64,000 nucleotides of DNA, from assembly GCA_963676875.1 (NCBI GenBank), contig OY781436.1, positions 4,216,001 to 4,280,000 of the forward strand, in the 5' to 3' direction. Under the pieces are notes generated by a model that worked only from the letters and a program-made list of their open reading frames with translations, had not been told where the DNA came from and made no database searches. Below are positions 34,832-44,286 of the stretch, piece by piece. The position numbers and the translations under genes were made by a program. Source of the stretch: UBA6244 sp963676875. GTDB taxonomy: Bacteria > Bacteroidota > Bacteroidia > Bacteroidales > F082. How positions within the stretch are numbered: the first letter of the stretch is position 1; every line of letters starts with the position of its first letter.

Positions 34832-35767
34832 ATGCAAACAATTTTAGGATCAGGAGGAGCCATTGGGACTGAATTGGCGCTGGCTCTGACCAAATACACC
34901 AAAAAAATCAGGTTGGTGAGCAGAAACCCGAAAAAGGTTAATCCCACCGATGAGCTTGTACAAGCAGATTTGCTTAATCCCGAGGAAGTTAAAAAAGCAG
35001 TAGCCGGTTCTTCCATCGTTTACCTTACGGTGGGATTTGAATATAAGGCTTCCGTGTGGGCGAAAAAATGGCCGCTAGTCATCGACAATGTAATCACCGC
35101 ATGCGAATCGGAAGGCTGCAAACTGGTGTTTTTCGACAACATTTACATGTACGATGCCAACCACCTCAATGGCATGACCGAAGAAACACCCATCAATCCA
35201 CCCAGCAAAAAGGGGAAAATCAGGGCTGAGGTGGCCAAAAAAATCATGGACAAGGTAAAAGCCGGAAAACTGACTGCACTCATCGCCCGTTCTGCCGATT
35301 TCTATGGACCTTCCATCAACCAAGTTAGTCTGTTGACTGAATCGGTGATTAAACCACTCAGCGCCGGAAAAAAGGCCAACTGGATTGGATCGGCTGATTG
35401 TAAACACTCCTTCACCTACACCCCCGATGCTGCCAAAGCCACAGCACTTCTAGGCAACACTCCCGATGCATACGGGCAAGTATGGCACCTGCCTACAGCT
35501 CCCAATCCCTTTACCGGAAAAGAGTGGATTGATGCCTTTGCCGGCGAATTGGGTGTACCTCCCAAATTTCTGACTGCTCCCAAATTTATGGTGCGCATCC
35601 TGGGCTTGTTCATCCCCATTATGCGTGAGTTTGTGGAAATGACCTACCAATACGACCGCGATTATGTTTTCGATAGTTCCAAATTTGAAAAGAGGTTTAA
35701 CATGAAGCCTACGCCCTATGCCAAAGGAATTATTGAAATCATGAACAAGGATTTTAAGTCGAGATAG
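34832..35767 (+). CDS. NAD(P)-dependent epimerase/dehydratase-like (extended SDR)
   Basis: 311 aa from the ATG at 34832. The start is placed there because the Rossmann motif follows at once: MQTILGSGGAIGTELALAL (GxGGxxG). Downstream, SIVYLTVGFEY, VFFDNIYMYD and LIARSADFYGPS match atypical extended SDR proteins; the active-site Tyr would be in NIYMYDANH, while the usual YxxxK spacing is not clear. It binds a nicotinamide cofactor; substrate is unknown. The annotated frame could start as far up as 34643, but that would remove the Rossmann fold from its N-terminal position and cross a palindromic repeat. Confidence 0.8.
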   Translation: MQTILGSGGAIGTELALALTKYTKKIRLVSRNPKKVNPTDELVQADLLNPEEVKKAVAGSSIVYLTVGFEYKASVWAKKWPLVIDNVITACESEGCKLVFFDNIYMYDANHLNGMTEETPINPPSKKGKIRAEVAKKIMDKVKAGKLTALIARSADFYGPSINQVSLLTESVIKPLSAGKKANWIGSADCKHSFTYTPDAAKATALLGNTPDAYGQVWHLPTAPNPFTGKEWIDAFAGELGVPPKFLTAPKFMVRILGLFIPIMREFVEMTYQYDRDYVFDSSKFEKRFNMKPTPYAKGIIEIMNKDFKSR

Positions 35768-36555
35768 GCCGACAAAACTCCATGTGAGGCAGATTTTCTG
35801 GTATTATGAGGTTGAGGGTGAGGTTAAGGTTGAGGTGTTTAGATGTTTGTTATTTAAAAGACAATCGGTTATTGTTAGATTTTGGCATTTGGCTCTTGTC
35901 CCTCCCCTGCCCTAGGCTAACGCCGAAGGGCAAGGGGTGGGCTTCAGGTGTATTGAATAATCAAGTCTGGTCGTGTGTGGGTGGTTTGTTTCAATGGTGA
36001 TTGTTTGGGGCTAAAGCCCCCTCTCTATGGTGTCATTCTGAACGAAGTGAAGAATCTCTATCCACCTATTTATCGGCAATTTGATTATTGAAACAAAAAG
36101 TTGATAGATCCTTCATTTCGCAGGCTCCATTCAGGATGTCGAAAAAACTTTACCACTAAAAACACCGGGATTTGCACAAATAAAACGATTGACTGTTGGC
36201 TTTTGGCAGTTGGCAGTTGGCTCACCGATCACCGTCACCAGGTTACTTTTCACTTTTCACTTTTACTTTTTACTTGGCTCTTGTCCCTTGTCCCTTCCCC
36301 CAAAACCAGAAAATCCAAAGCAATGTCCGAACCCATAAAAACATTTGATTAAAATGACATTAATCATGTAAAAAAGTTGTACTTTTACTTCATTGAGGGT
36401 TATAAGCCACATGAAGTACATGTGTTTTCAGGATGGTTTTATTAGAGCAGATAGATACGTGTCAGATTGTTAAATGAATGATTGCTAAAAAATAACCGTA
36501 CATAACGATGATACTTTCGTCCAATTGACAGAAAGAAAGGGAGTTGGGAGCAAAA
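35768..36555. other. 788-bp non-coding stretch with degenerate low-complexity repeats
   Basis: No gene supported. Visible: GGTTGAGG-type repeats near 35810-35835, the palindrome GGGGCTAAAGCCCC at 36007-36020, the segment TTCTGAACGAAGTGAAGAA at 36036-36054 (a word common between genes in this phylum), TTGGCAGTTGGCAGTTGG near 36203, and TTTTCACTTTTCACTTTTAC near 36247. Looks like accumulated intergenic repeats, not a decayed gene. Confidence 0.5.
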
Positions 36556-39192
36556 ATGGGGGGTAACAACAAAAAATCGGAAAAAGGTTCCGTACCAAAA
36601 AAATCAAAAAAAGGGGAACAGCCCATCGATCGTCCCCTTGCCATAAACGAGATTTTTCCCATTGTGGGGATAGGCGCATCCGCAGGTGGTTTGGAAGCAC
36701 TTAAACAGTTGTTCTCGACCATGCCTGCAGATACCGGCATGGCCTTCGTCGTCATTCAGCACCTCGATCCCAACCACCCAGGAGTAATGCCCGAATTGTT
36801 GCAAAGTTGCACGGCCATGCCCGTAAGGCAAGCCACCGACCAATTGCAGGTGAAGCCCAACCACGTGTATGTGATTCCGCCAAACAGAAGTATGACCCTT
36901 GTACAGGGCTTGTTAAATGTATATCCTCCTTTGGAAACCAAAGGAATACGCTTGCCCATCGACTTGTTTTTTCGCTCGCTGGCCGAATACCGCAAAGAAA
37001 AAAGCATCGGAATCATCCTTTCGGGCATGGGTTCCGATGGCTGTTTGGGTCTACAGGCCATCAAAGAAAGTGACGGTACCGTTCTCATTCAAGACCCGGC
37101 GACTGCCAAATTTGATGGTATGCCATGTAGTGCCATTGCCACCGATATGGTGGATATTGTGGCCGATGCGCAAGCATTGCCGGGCAAGCTTTTGGCTTTC
37201 CTTCGCTATCTGCCCTCAGCCTCACAACCTGATGAGCCCTGTAGAAATATGAGTCACCTCGAAAAAATTATCAGGCAATTGAATGAGGTTTCCGGCCACG
37301 ATTTTTCATTGTACAAAAAAAATACCCTGTTGCGACGGATTGAACGACGCAAAGGAATCCATAAAATCTCACGCATCGATCAATATATGCGGTTCTTAAG
37401 TGAAAATCCTGGCGAAACCGAAATCCTCTTCAAAGAACTACTTATCGGTGTCACGGCCTTTTTTAGGGATTCGGCAGTATGGGACTACCTCAAAGAACGC
37501 ATTTTGCCCGAAATCATCAAACAAGCACCCAATGGATATCTGTTTCGTGCCTGGGTTCCTGCCTGTTCTACCGGCGAGGAGGCCTATTCGTTGGCCATCG
37601 TTTTTGCCGAAGTAATGCAAAGTTTTAAAAAACAAAGAAATATCTCCCTCCAAATATTTGCCACGGATTTGGATGTGGACGCCATCGACAAAGCCCGGAA
37701 AGGGTATTTTTTGAAGAATATAGCAGGAGATGTGAACGAAACCCGCCTTCAACGTTATTTTGTGCCCGAAGGCGATGGATACCGTATTTCCAGCTCCATA
37801 CGCGAGATGGTAGTGTTTGCCCCTCAAAACGTGATAAAAGACCCGCCATTTACCAAACTGGACATACTAAGCTGTCGGAATATGCTCATTTACATGGAAC
37901 CCGAATTACAGCGAAAATTAATCGCGTTGTTTAACTATAGCCTGAACCCGGGAGGCATCATGATATTGGGTACCGCCGAAACTTTGGGTTTGCGTACCGA
38001 TATTTTTCATGAACTAGACAGTAAACTAAAAATATTTAAAAGTAACCCAACCATTCGGGCAAAGGAACTCGTTGATTTTCCAAGCTCGTTTCATCAAAAG
38101 AGAACAAAGGTGAATATAGAAGACAAGAAATTTGAAACCAATTCAGAAAATATTCAGGTCGTTGCCGACCAAATTATTCTGCAAAAATACGCACCCCCCA
38201 GCGTGCTGGTAAACGAAAAAGGCGACATTGTTTACATTGCCGGACGTACCGGAAAATTTCTCGAACCCGTAGCAGGAAAAGCAAATTGGAATATTCATGC
38301 CATGGCCCGCGAGGGATTGCAACAATTATTGCCCAATGCCTTTCGAACTGCTGCCAAATCGTTTGATCCGGTGGTACTCAACAGGGTGAAAATTGGGTCG
38401 GACGAACAATCTGTTTTTGTGCATGTCGTCGTGCAGCGTATCGAAAAACCTGACAATGTAAAGGGAATGTTCATGGTGGTTTTCAATGAAATTTCCATGT
38501 CCGATCAAAGCGATAATATTCAAAGATCGGGCAAAGCCGGACAAACCAAACGGGTAAAGGAGCTGGAAATGGAACTGCAACGCAGCTATCGCGAATTGCA
38601 AACCACCCGCGAAGACATGCAAACCTCGCAAGAGGAAATGAAGTCCATCAACGAAGAACTCCAATCCACAAACGAAGAACTTCAATCTACCAACGAGGAG
38701 CTTACCACATCAAAGGAGGAAATGCAAAGCCTGAACGAAGAATTGCAAACGGTGAACGCGGAACTTCAAAGTAAAATATCTGACTTTTCACGTGCCAACG
38801 ACGACATGAAAAACCTCCTGAACAGTACCGAAATAGCTACCTTATTCCTCGATAAAGAATTGAACATCCGGCGCTATACCGACCAGGTTACCTCCATTTT
38901 TAAACTACGGAATTCGGATATTGGCCGACCATTTACCGATTTGGTTACCAACCTGCATTACCCCGAAATCGGGCAACACGCGCGCCAGGTAATCAAAACC
39001 CTTAACTTCAAAGAAACCACCATTACCACCAACGATAACCGCTGGTTTATGGTGCGTATCATGCCCTATCGTACTCTCGACGACCGCATTGATGGCCTGG
39101 TAATGACTTTTATCGACATTACTGCCGCCAAAAAACTCGAAATTGATTTATTAGCAGCCAATGAGGCACTAACCAAAACACGAAAGGAATAG
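36556..39192 (+). CDS. CheB-CheR fusion with signalling coil and PAS domain
   Basis: 878 aa from the ATG at 36556 (an in-frame TTG lies 4 codons up). Order: CheB methylesterase (about 35-225) with catalytic Ser in GIGASAGGLEAL, His in VVIQHLDPNH and Asp in LSGMGSDGC; CheR methyltransferase (about 240-510) with PACSTGEEAYSLAI, IFATDLD and LSCRNMLIYM; a linker; a long coiled coil (about 655-755) built of EEL/STNEEL heptads; and a PAS domain (about 765-870). The enzymes add and remove methyl groups on glutamates of chemoreceptor-like proteins. No che or receptor genes are nearby. The next gene supplies PAS and kinase domains, so together they look like a split CheBR-PAS-HK sensor. Confidence 0.95.
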   Translation: MGGNNKKSEKGSVPKKSKKGEQPIDRPLAINEIFPIVGIGASAGGLEALKQLFSTMPADTGMAFVVIQHLDPNHPGVMPELLQSCTAMPVRQATDQLQVKPNHVYVIPPNRSMTLVQGLLNVYPPLETKGIRLPIDLFFRSLAEYRKEKSIGIILSGMGSDGCLGLQAIKESDGTVLIQDPATAKFDGMPCSAIATDMVDIVADAQALPGKLLAFLRYLPSASQPDEPCRNMSHLEKIIRQLNEVSGHDFSLYKKNTLLRRIERRKGIHKISRIDQYMRFLSENPGETEILFKELLIGVTAFFRDSAVWDYLKERILPEIIKQAPNGYLFRAWVPACSTGEEAYSLAIVFAEVMQSFKKQRNISLQIFATDLDVDAIDKARKGYFLKNIAGDVNETRLQRYFVPEGDGYRISSSIREMVVFAPQNVIKDPPFTKLDILSCRNMLIYMEPELQRKLIALFNYSLNPGGIMILGTAETLGLRTDIFHELDSKLKIFKSNPTIRAKELVDFPSSFHQKRTKVNIEDKKFETNSENIQVVADQIILQKYAPPSVLVNEKGDIVYIAGRTGKFLEPVAGKANWNIHAMAREGLQQLLPNAFRTAAKSFDPVVLNRVKIGSDEQSVFVHVVVQRIEKPDNVKGMFMVVFNEISMSDQSDNIQRSGKAGQTKRVKELEMELQRSYRELQTTREDMQTSQEEMKSINEELQSTNEELQSTNEELTTSKEEMQSLNEELQTVNAELQSKISDFSRANDDMKNLLNSTEIATLFLDKELNIRRYTDQVTSIFKLRNSDIGRPFTDLVTNLHYPEIGQHARQVIKTLNFKETTITTNDNRWFMVRIMPYRTLDDRIDGLVMTFIDITAAKKLEIDLLAANEALTKTRKE

Positions 39193-39316
39193 TCAATCGA
39201 TCTGGAATCAGTATTTGCAGAAGTATTAATATCGTGGAAGCGGACCACAAACATCTGTTCGAATTCGCCGTTGATTATCTTACATTTTCCACTCCATAGT
39301 CAAGAAAGGGGTTATC

Positions 39317-40981
39317 ATGAAACATCCCAAACTATCAAAAAAAACCTACAACGACCTTCATCAAAGAGCTGAAGAACTTTTGAACTCATACAAACCTGCC
39401 TCGGAGTTCGATTCAAGTACTTCCGAAATACTCAAGCTAATACACGAACTGGAGGTGCAGAAGGTAGAATTGGTGATGCAAAACGACGAACTTACCCAAA
39501 CAAAACTCCAATCCGAACAATTGGCCAATAAATACACCGAACTCTATGATTTTGCTCCCACCGGATATTTTACCCTTAGCAAGAAGGGAATAATCAGCGA
39601 GTTGAACCTAAGAGCTGCACTGATGTTGGAAAGAAACAGAAGTGATGTGCTCAATACTCCTTTGAGTCGTTATGTCAATCACCGGTCCATTCCTGACTAT
39701 CTGGATTTTCTGAAACAAGTTACGGAATCAAAGAACAGTTTGAACTGCGACTTAAAACTGGATCTTCCATCCGGTAGTGATTTGTATGTGCGACTGTCGT
39801 CTGTATATTCAGAAAGTCACAAGGCCTGTTTGACAACCATGATGGACATTACCCGATGTCGAAAAGCTGAGGAAAAGAATAAAAGCTTTGGTCAGGTGTT
39901 CGAAAATTCCTTAAATGAAATATATATTTTCGACCAACAAACCTTAAAATTTCTATATGCCAACGATCGGGCAATCAATAATTTGGGCTTTTCAATGGAA
40001 GAATTGGAGGACCTTACACCATTGAATGTTAAGCCCGATTTCTCAAAGCAAAAATTTGATGCGTTGTTGCAACCCTTACGTGAGAAAGCACTTGAAAAGC
40101 TGGTATTTGAAACCAGACATCAAAGAAAGGATGGGTCGGACTACCACGTAGAAGTACATCTGCACAATTCGGAATTCATGGAAAAGGATACCTACCTCGC
40201 CATCATCCTCGACATTACCGAACAAGCCAAGTTGATGAATTTGTTGGAACAAGAAAAGCAGCAACTAAAACTGGCGAATCAGGAAAAAGACAAGTTCTTC
40301 TCCATCATTGCCCACGACTTGCGCAGCCCTTTCAATTTCTTTCTTGGATCAACCCAACTGCTTCAGGAAGAATATGATCAGATGTCGGATGAAAGCATTC
40401 GGCAACTTATTTCCGGTCTTCATCTATCGGCCCAAAAGCAATTCAACCTACTCGAGAACCTCCTTGAATGGGCGAGGATGAAACAAGGTCAGATTGTTGT
40501 GAAACCCGAAGAAATTAATCTGAACCAAATGCTTAACAATGTTATTCAATCGTTTGCGGATAGCGCCTTGCAGAAAAATATTGATATTTCCACCAGTTCC
40601 CCTCCCCTGCTCTTGTTTGTGGCTGATCAACGTATGCTCGAGGCAGTGCTGCGCAACCTGCTTTCCAATGCCGTGAAATTTACCCCCGAAGGTGGAAGAA
40701 TTCTGATCGACGTGACTTCTGCAAATGATCACAGTCTGCGGTTTTCGGTATCCGACAACGGCATGGGCATAAGCAAGGACATGTTGCCCCATCTGTTTCG
40801 CCTCGACGCCCATACCCATAGGCCCGGCACCCGGGGCGAATCGGGTAGCGGTCTGGGGTTGCATCTGTGTAAGGAGTTTGTTGAAAAGCATGGCGGACAA
40901 CTCCATGCAGAGAGTACCGAAGGAGTTGGCAGCACCTTTCATTTCACCATTCCACAACCCACCCTGAGCAAGGATGCTTAA
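39317..40981 (+). CDS. PAS-domain sensor histidine kinase
   Basis: 554 aa, soluble (no membrane helix seen). An N-terminal coil (about 35-75) leads into two PAS domains (about 75-180 and 190-305), the second ending with the PAC-like YLAIILDITEQ. HisKA phospho-acceptor is His333 in FFSIIAHDLRSPF; the ATPase has N box LRNLLSNAVKF, G1 DNGMGIS and G2 GSGLGLHLC. It autophosphorylates and donates to a receiver protein; a candidate partner is the stand-alone receiver at 14058, but this is only inference. Located 124 bp after the CheB-CheR gene on the same strand. Confidence 0.94.
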   Translation: MKHPKLSKKTYNDLHQRAEELLNSYKPASEFDSSTSEILKLIHELEVQKVELVMQNDELTQTKLQSEQLANKYTELYDFAPTGYFTLSKKGIISELNLRAALMLERNRSDVLNTPLSRYVNHRSIPDYLDFLKQVTESKNSLNCDLKLDLPSGSDLYVRLSSVYSESHKACLTTMMDITRCRKAEEKNKSFGQVFENSLNEIYIFDQQTLKFLYANDRAINNLGFSMEELEDLTPLNVKPDFSKQKFDALLQPLREKALEKLVFETRHQRKDGSDYHVEVHLHNSEFMEKDTYLAIILDITEQAKLMNLLEQEKQQLKLANQEKDKFFSIIAHDLRSPFNFFLGSTQLLQEEYDQMSDESIRQLISGLHLSAQKQFNLLENLLEWARMKQGQIVVKPEEINLNQMLNNVIQSFADSALQKNIDISTSSPPLLLFVADQRMLEAVLRNLLSNAVKFTPEGGRILIDVTSANDHSLRFSVSDNGMGISKDMLPHLFRLDAHTHRPGTRGESGSGLGLHLCKEFVEKHGGQLHAESTEGVGSTFHFTIPQPTLSKDA

Positions 40982-41036
40982 TTATAATTGTTTTAAATAA
41001 TTTGCTGTAAGCCGCACCACAGTTAAAATTATTGCC

Positions 41037-41044
41037 TATTTTTG
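41037..41044 (+). promoter_or_regulatory. -7 element for the E2 gene
   Basis: TATTTTTG, 75 bp before the ATG at 41120. No clear -33. Confidence 0.4.
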
Positions 41045-41119
41045 CATCGAAATTGATTAAGAAAATACGAAACATAATCGCTCTGATATTAAGCGATTTA
41101 ACAAAGATTGAGATTGACT

Positions 41120-42433
41120 ATGGCAAAATTTGAAATAATCATGCCCAAGTTGGGCGAAAGCATAATAGAAGCAACTATCACCCGATGGGTAAAAAATGTT
41201 GGTGATCAGGTAGAAGAGGATGATTCTCTGGTTGAGATTGCTACCGACAAGGTAGACAGTGAAATACCAAGCCCTGTGGAAGGCGTGCTGGCCGAAATCT
41301 TGTTTAACGAAGGCGATGTAGTCCCGGTGGGTACCGTAATAGCCATTGTAAACATGGATGGTGAAGCCGGAGACGACACCGAACCTGAGAAAGCCCCCGA
41401 AACAGCTGCTCCGATGGAAGAAGAAAAAGTGGTGGAGAGCAAGGAAGCTAAACCAGTTGCTGACGTGCAAGAAACAGATGACCAATCATTTACCAGTGAT
41501 AGGTTTTATTCCCCACTTGTAAAAAGCATGGCCAAAGAAGAAAATATTACTCCGGCAGAATTGGAGAAAATACCCGGGTCAGGACGTGATAACCGTGTTA
41601 CCAAAGCAGATGTGTTGGCGTATCTCGAAAACCGCACCTCCGCTCCTGCCGATAGTGCCACACCTGCTTCGTCCAAGCCGCAGCCGACACAAAAAATGGC
41701 CGCTCCCCCCGTACAATCGGGTGCCGGCGATCAAGTGGTTGAAATGGACAGAATGCGTAAGCTCATCGCCGACCATATGGTGATGTCGAAACAGGTATCA
41801 CCTCATGTCACCTCATTTATCGATGCTGACGTTACCCATATCGTTAATTGGAGAAATAAAGTAAAAGACAGTTTTGCCAAACGCGAGGGCGAAAAAATAA
41901 CATTTACCCCCATCTTTTTCCACGCTGCAGCACAGGCACTCCGTGAGTTTCCACAGATAAATGTATCGTTGGATGGTTACAACATTATCTACCGCAAAAA
42001 CATTAACATCGGAATGGCAACAGCCCTTCCTTCAGGAAACCTGATCGTGCCGGTTATTAAAAATATCGACCAGAAAAACATGTTGGGCGTGGTGAAAGCG
42101 GTGAACGATTTGGCCGGACGTGCCCGTAACAACAAACTCCAACCTGATGAAATTCAAGGGGGTACATTTACCATTACCAACTTTGGATCCTTCGACAGCC
42201 TTACCGGAACGCCCATCATCAATCAACCGCAGGTAGCCATTTTAGGATTGGGCGCCATCAGAAAACAACCCCGGGTTATCGAAACCCCTGAAGGCGACAT
42301 GATCGGTATCCGACATATCATGATTCTCTCATTGGCATACGACCACCGTATTGTTGATGGTGCTTTGGGTGGCATGTTCCTGAAAAAAATGAAGGAACTT
42401 CTGGAAAATTTCGACCCCAATACGCAAATTTAA
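41120..42433 (+). CDS. 2-oxoacid dehydrogenase E2 (lipoamide acyltransferase)
   Basis: 437 aa. Lipoyl domain (1-78) with lipoyl-Lys44 in EIATDKVDSE, an acidic/Ala linker, peripheral-subunit-binding domain (about 130-175, YSPLVKSMAKEENIT), second Ala/Pro linker, and the acyltransferase core ending in the active site DHRIVDGALGG. It transfers acyl groups from lipoate to CoA in pyruvate, 2-oxoglutarate or branched-chain complexes. No E1 or E3 genes adjoin it, so substrate is open. The starting ATG at 41120 gives the normal opening MAKFEIIMPKLGES. Lipoate could be attached by the LplA encoded at 55779. Confidence 0.95.
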   Translation: MAKFEIIMPKLGESIIEATITRWVKNVGDQVEEDDSLVEIATDKVDSEIPSPVEGVLAEILFNEGDVVPVGTVIAIVNMDGEAGDDTEPEKAPETAAPMEEEKVVESKEAKPVADVQETDDQSFTSDRFYSPLVKSMAKEENITPAELEKIPGSGRDNRVTKADVLAYLENRTSAPADSATPASSKPQPTQKMAAPPVQSGAGDQVVEMDRMRKLIADHMVMSKQVSPHVTSFIDADVTHIVNWRNKVKDSFAKREGEKITFTPIFFHAAAQALREFPQINVSLDGYNIIYRKNINIGMATALPSGNLIVPVIKNIDQKNMLGVVKAVNDLAGRARNNKLQPDEIQGGTFTITNFGSFDSLTGTPIINQPQVAILGLGAIRKQPRVIETPEGDMIGIRHIMILSLAYDHRIVDGALGGMFLKKMKELLENFDPNTQI

Positions 42434-42452
42434 TTTTTTTACATACCAAACT

Positions 42453-42480
42453 CGGGGAGCCAAAACTCCCCGTTTTTGTT
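42453..42480 (+). terminator. Terminator of the E2 gene
   Basis: CGGGGAG / CTCCCCG stem with a 6-nt loop followed by TTTTTGTT. It ends only 14 bp before the next start codon, so the exonuclease must rely on read-through or a promoter inside this region. Confidence 0.85.
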
Positions 42481-42493
42481 GATACCAACAAGC

Positions 42494-43306
42494 ATGGAAC
42501 TGAACCTGAAAAAACCTCTCGCCTTTTTTGACATCGAAGCCACCGGACTAAGTGTGGTTAAAGACCGTATAGTAGAATTATGCATTGTAAAAATTAATCC
42601 CAATGGAACCCGCGAAAGTCGTACCTGGCTCCTCAATCCGGATTACCCGGTGAGTCAGGAAGCTGAGGAAATACACGGCTACAGTAACGAATTTTTGAAG
42701 GACAAACCTACTTTTAAGCAAGTGGCCAAAGATATCAGCCGGTATCTGCACAATTGCGATTTGGCAGGTTACAACGCCATTAAATATGATGTGCCGTTGT
42801 TGGTGGAAGAATTTCTTAGAGCGGACATAGATTTTGAAATTAAAAAGCGTCGCGTAATTGATGTGCAAAATATTTTCATGAAAATGGAACAACGCACCCT
42901 GTCGGCGGCCTACAAATTTTATCTCCAAAAAGAATTGGAAGACGCCCACACTGCCGAAGCCGATGCCGTTGCCACCTATGAAATTCTAAAAGCACAACTT
43001 GACAAGTACGAGCATACAGTGTTTACCGATAAAAAAGGACAAACCTCCACGCCTGTACAAAACGACATGGACGCCCTGAATGCATTCTCTACCCATCATC
43101 GTAATGCCGACCTGATGGGGCAGATTATTTACAATGATAACGATGAGGAGGTGATAAATTTTGGAAAGCACAAAGGAAAAAAGGTTATGGATGTTTTGAA
43201 AAGCGAACCATCCTATTATAGTTGGATCATGAAATCAGATTTCCCGGTGTTTACCAAAAATCTGTTTACCAACATAAAATTACGTATGAAACTTATACAG
43301 GATTAA
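42494..43306 (+). CDS. DnaQ-like 3'-5' exonuclease with C-terminal DUF3820-like domain
   Basis: 270 aa. Exonuclease motifs: ExoI FFDIEATGL, ExoII AGYNAIKYDVPLL and ExoIII-epsilon HTAEADAVATYE with His and Asp, so all four DEDDh acids plus His are present. The C-terminal 60 residues (VINFGKHKGKKVMDVLKSEP and YYSWIM) match a small domain often attached to such exonucleases. Probably removes nucleotides from DNA 3' ends in repair; not the replicative epsilon subunit for certain. The ATG at 42494 is used; a TTG at 42476 lies inside the preceding terminator. Confidence 0.9.
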   Translation: MELNLKKPLAFFDIEATGLSVVKDRIVELCIVKINPNGTRESRTWLLNPDYPVSQEAEEIHGYSNEFLKDKPTFKQVAKDISRYLHNCDLAGYNAIKYDVPLLVEEFLRADIDFEIKKRRVIDVQNIFMKMEQRTLSAAYKFYLQKELEDAHTAEADAVATYEILKAQLDKYEHTVFTDKKGQTSTPVQNDMDALNAFSTHHRNADLMGQIIYNDNDEEVINFGKHKGKKVMDVLKSEPSYYSWIMKSDFPVFTKNLFTNIKLRMKLIQD

Positions 43307-43344
43307 TGATATGCAATGGGCATAAATTGCAAAATTTAAAACAG

Positions 43345-43956
43345 ATGAAAATAATTTGTATTGGTAGAAATTATGTGGCTCATGCTCAAGAACTCAACAA
43401 TGAAGTTCCCAAGTCACCGGTCTTTTTTATGAAACCTGACACCGCCTTGCTGCTCAAAAACACACCATTCTTTTACCCTGATTTTACCGAAGACTTACAT
43501 TTTGAAGCTGAATTGGTGGTGAAAATTAGCAAAAACGGAAGAAACATCGACCCTGCTTTTGCCCATCGATACTACGACGAACTATCTGTAGGCATTGATT
43601 TTACGGCGCGCGATCTGCAAAATCAATGCAAGGCCAAAGGACTACCCTGGGAAATAGCCAAGGCATTCGATCAATCGGCGCCTATCGGAAAATTTGTGCC
43701 GATGTCGTCCCTTCCCGATACCAAAAATATCAACTTTTGGTTGGACATCAACGGCGAACGCAAGCAAACAGGTATCAGCACCAACATGATTTTTGATATC
43801 GACCACCTGATTGCCTACGTGTCGCGATTTGTTACGTTGCGCATGGGCGACTTTATTTTTACCGGAACGCCCGAGGGTGTAGGGCCAACTAAAATCGGCG
43901 ACCATTTTGAAGCCTATCTTGAGGGTGAAAAATTGTTGGATTTTAAGGTGAAATAA
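43345..43956 (+). CDS. Fumarylacetoacetate hydrolase-family protein
   Basis: 203 aa, the short single-domain form (like YcgM). Opens with IICIGRNYVAHAQELNN, then KPDTALL, the metal ligands in HFEAELVVKI (two Glu) and the GIDFTARDLQ segment (Asp), and closes with MGDFIFTGTPEGVGP. Family members hydrolyse or decarboxylate 3-oxoacid-like substrates such as oxaloacetate, acylpyruvates or fumarylpyruvate with Mg or Mn. Substrate not determinable here. The start at 43345 is chosen because the conserved fold begins there; the longer frame overlaps the exonuclease gene. 38 bp behind the exonuclease gene. Confidence 0.9.
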   Translation: MKIICIGRNYVAHAQELNNEVPKSPVFFMKPDTALLLKNTPFFYPDFTEDLHFEAELVVKISKNGRNIDPAFAHRYYDELSVGIDFTARDLQNQCKAKGLPWEIAKAFDQSAPIGKFVPMSSLPDTKNINFWLDINGERKQTGISTNMIFDIDHLIAYVSRFVTLRMGDFIFTGTPEGVGPTKIGDHFEAYLEGEKLLDFKVK

Positions 43957-44286
43957 CCCTGACTTTTTTAGCCAAGTTTCGCAGTCGACATAGCGTTTTC
44001 AAGGGTGTGCACACAAGCCTATTCCAAGGATTATTGGTTCGCAGGGTAGCGTGAGCCTGTAGGTGTGGCTCAGTTGTAAAGTTATACCAACTATAAATTG
44101 AAGTTTGCACTATGCTGTTTATGTATAATGCCGGTATAGAATTGAAGAGGTTTCAGGAGCGAAGCGAACTTAAAGCTCATTTCAATTCATAATCGGTATT
44201 AAAGCTCATTTCAATTTATAATCGGTATTAACCAAACAACCAAGGTTTAGTGATTGAATCAGGGAAATCAAAATGAGAAACCTGAG
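43957..44286. other. Intergenic stretch filled mostly by a dispersed repeat
   Basis: About 330 bp, of which 44082-44230 is the second copy of the 120-bp repeat with an added tandem end. The rest shows no gene. Confidence 0.6.
44082..44230. repeat. 120-bp dispersed repeat, copy 2, with a duplicated 29-bp right end
   Basis: 44082-44201 matches 22564-22683 with about three substitutions. The right end is then repeated: units of 29 bp at 44170-44198 and 44199-44227 differ at one base. The terminal inverted-repeat character is kept at both possible right ends. Confidence 0.8.

Noticed and set aside
35806..36352. Short plus-strand frames in the gene-poor stretch before the CheB-CheR gene
   Set aside because: They follow low-complexity repeats and have no domains, promoters or conserved starts.
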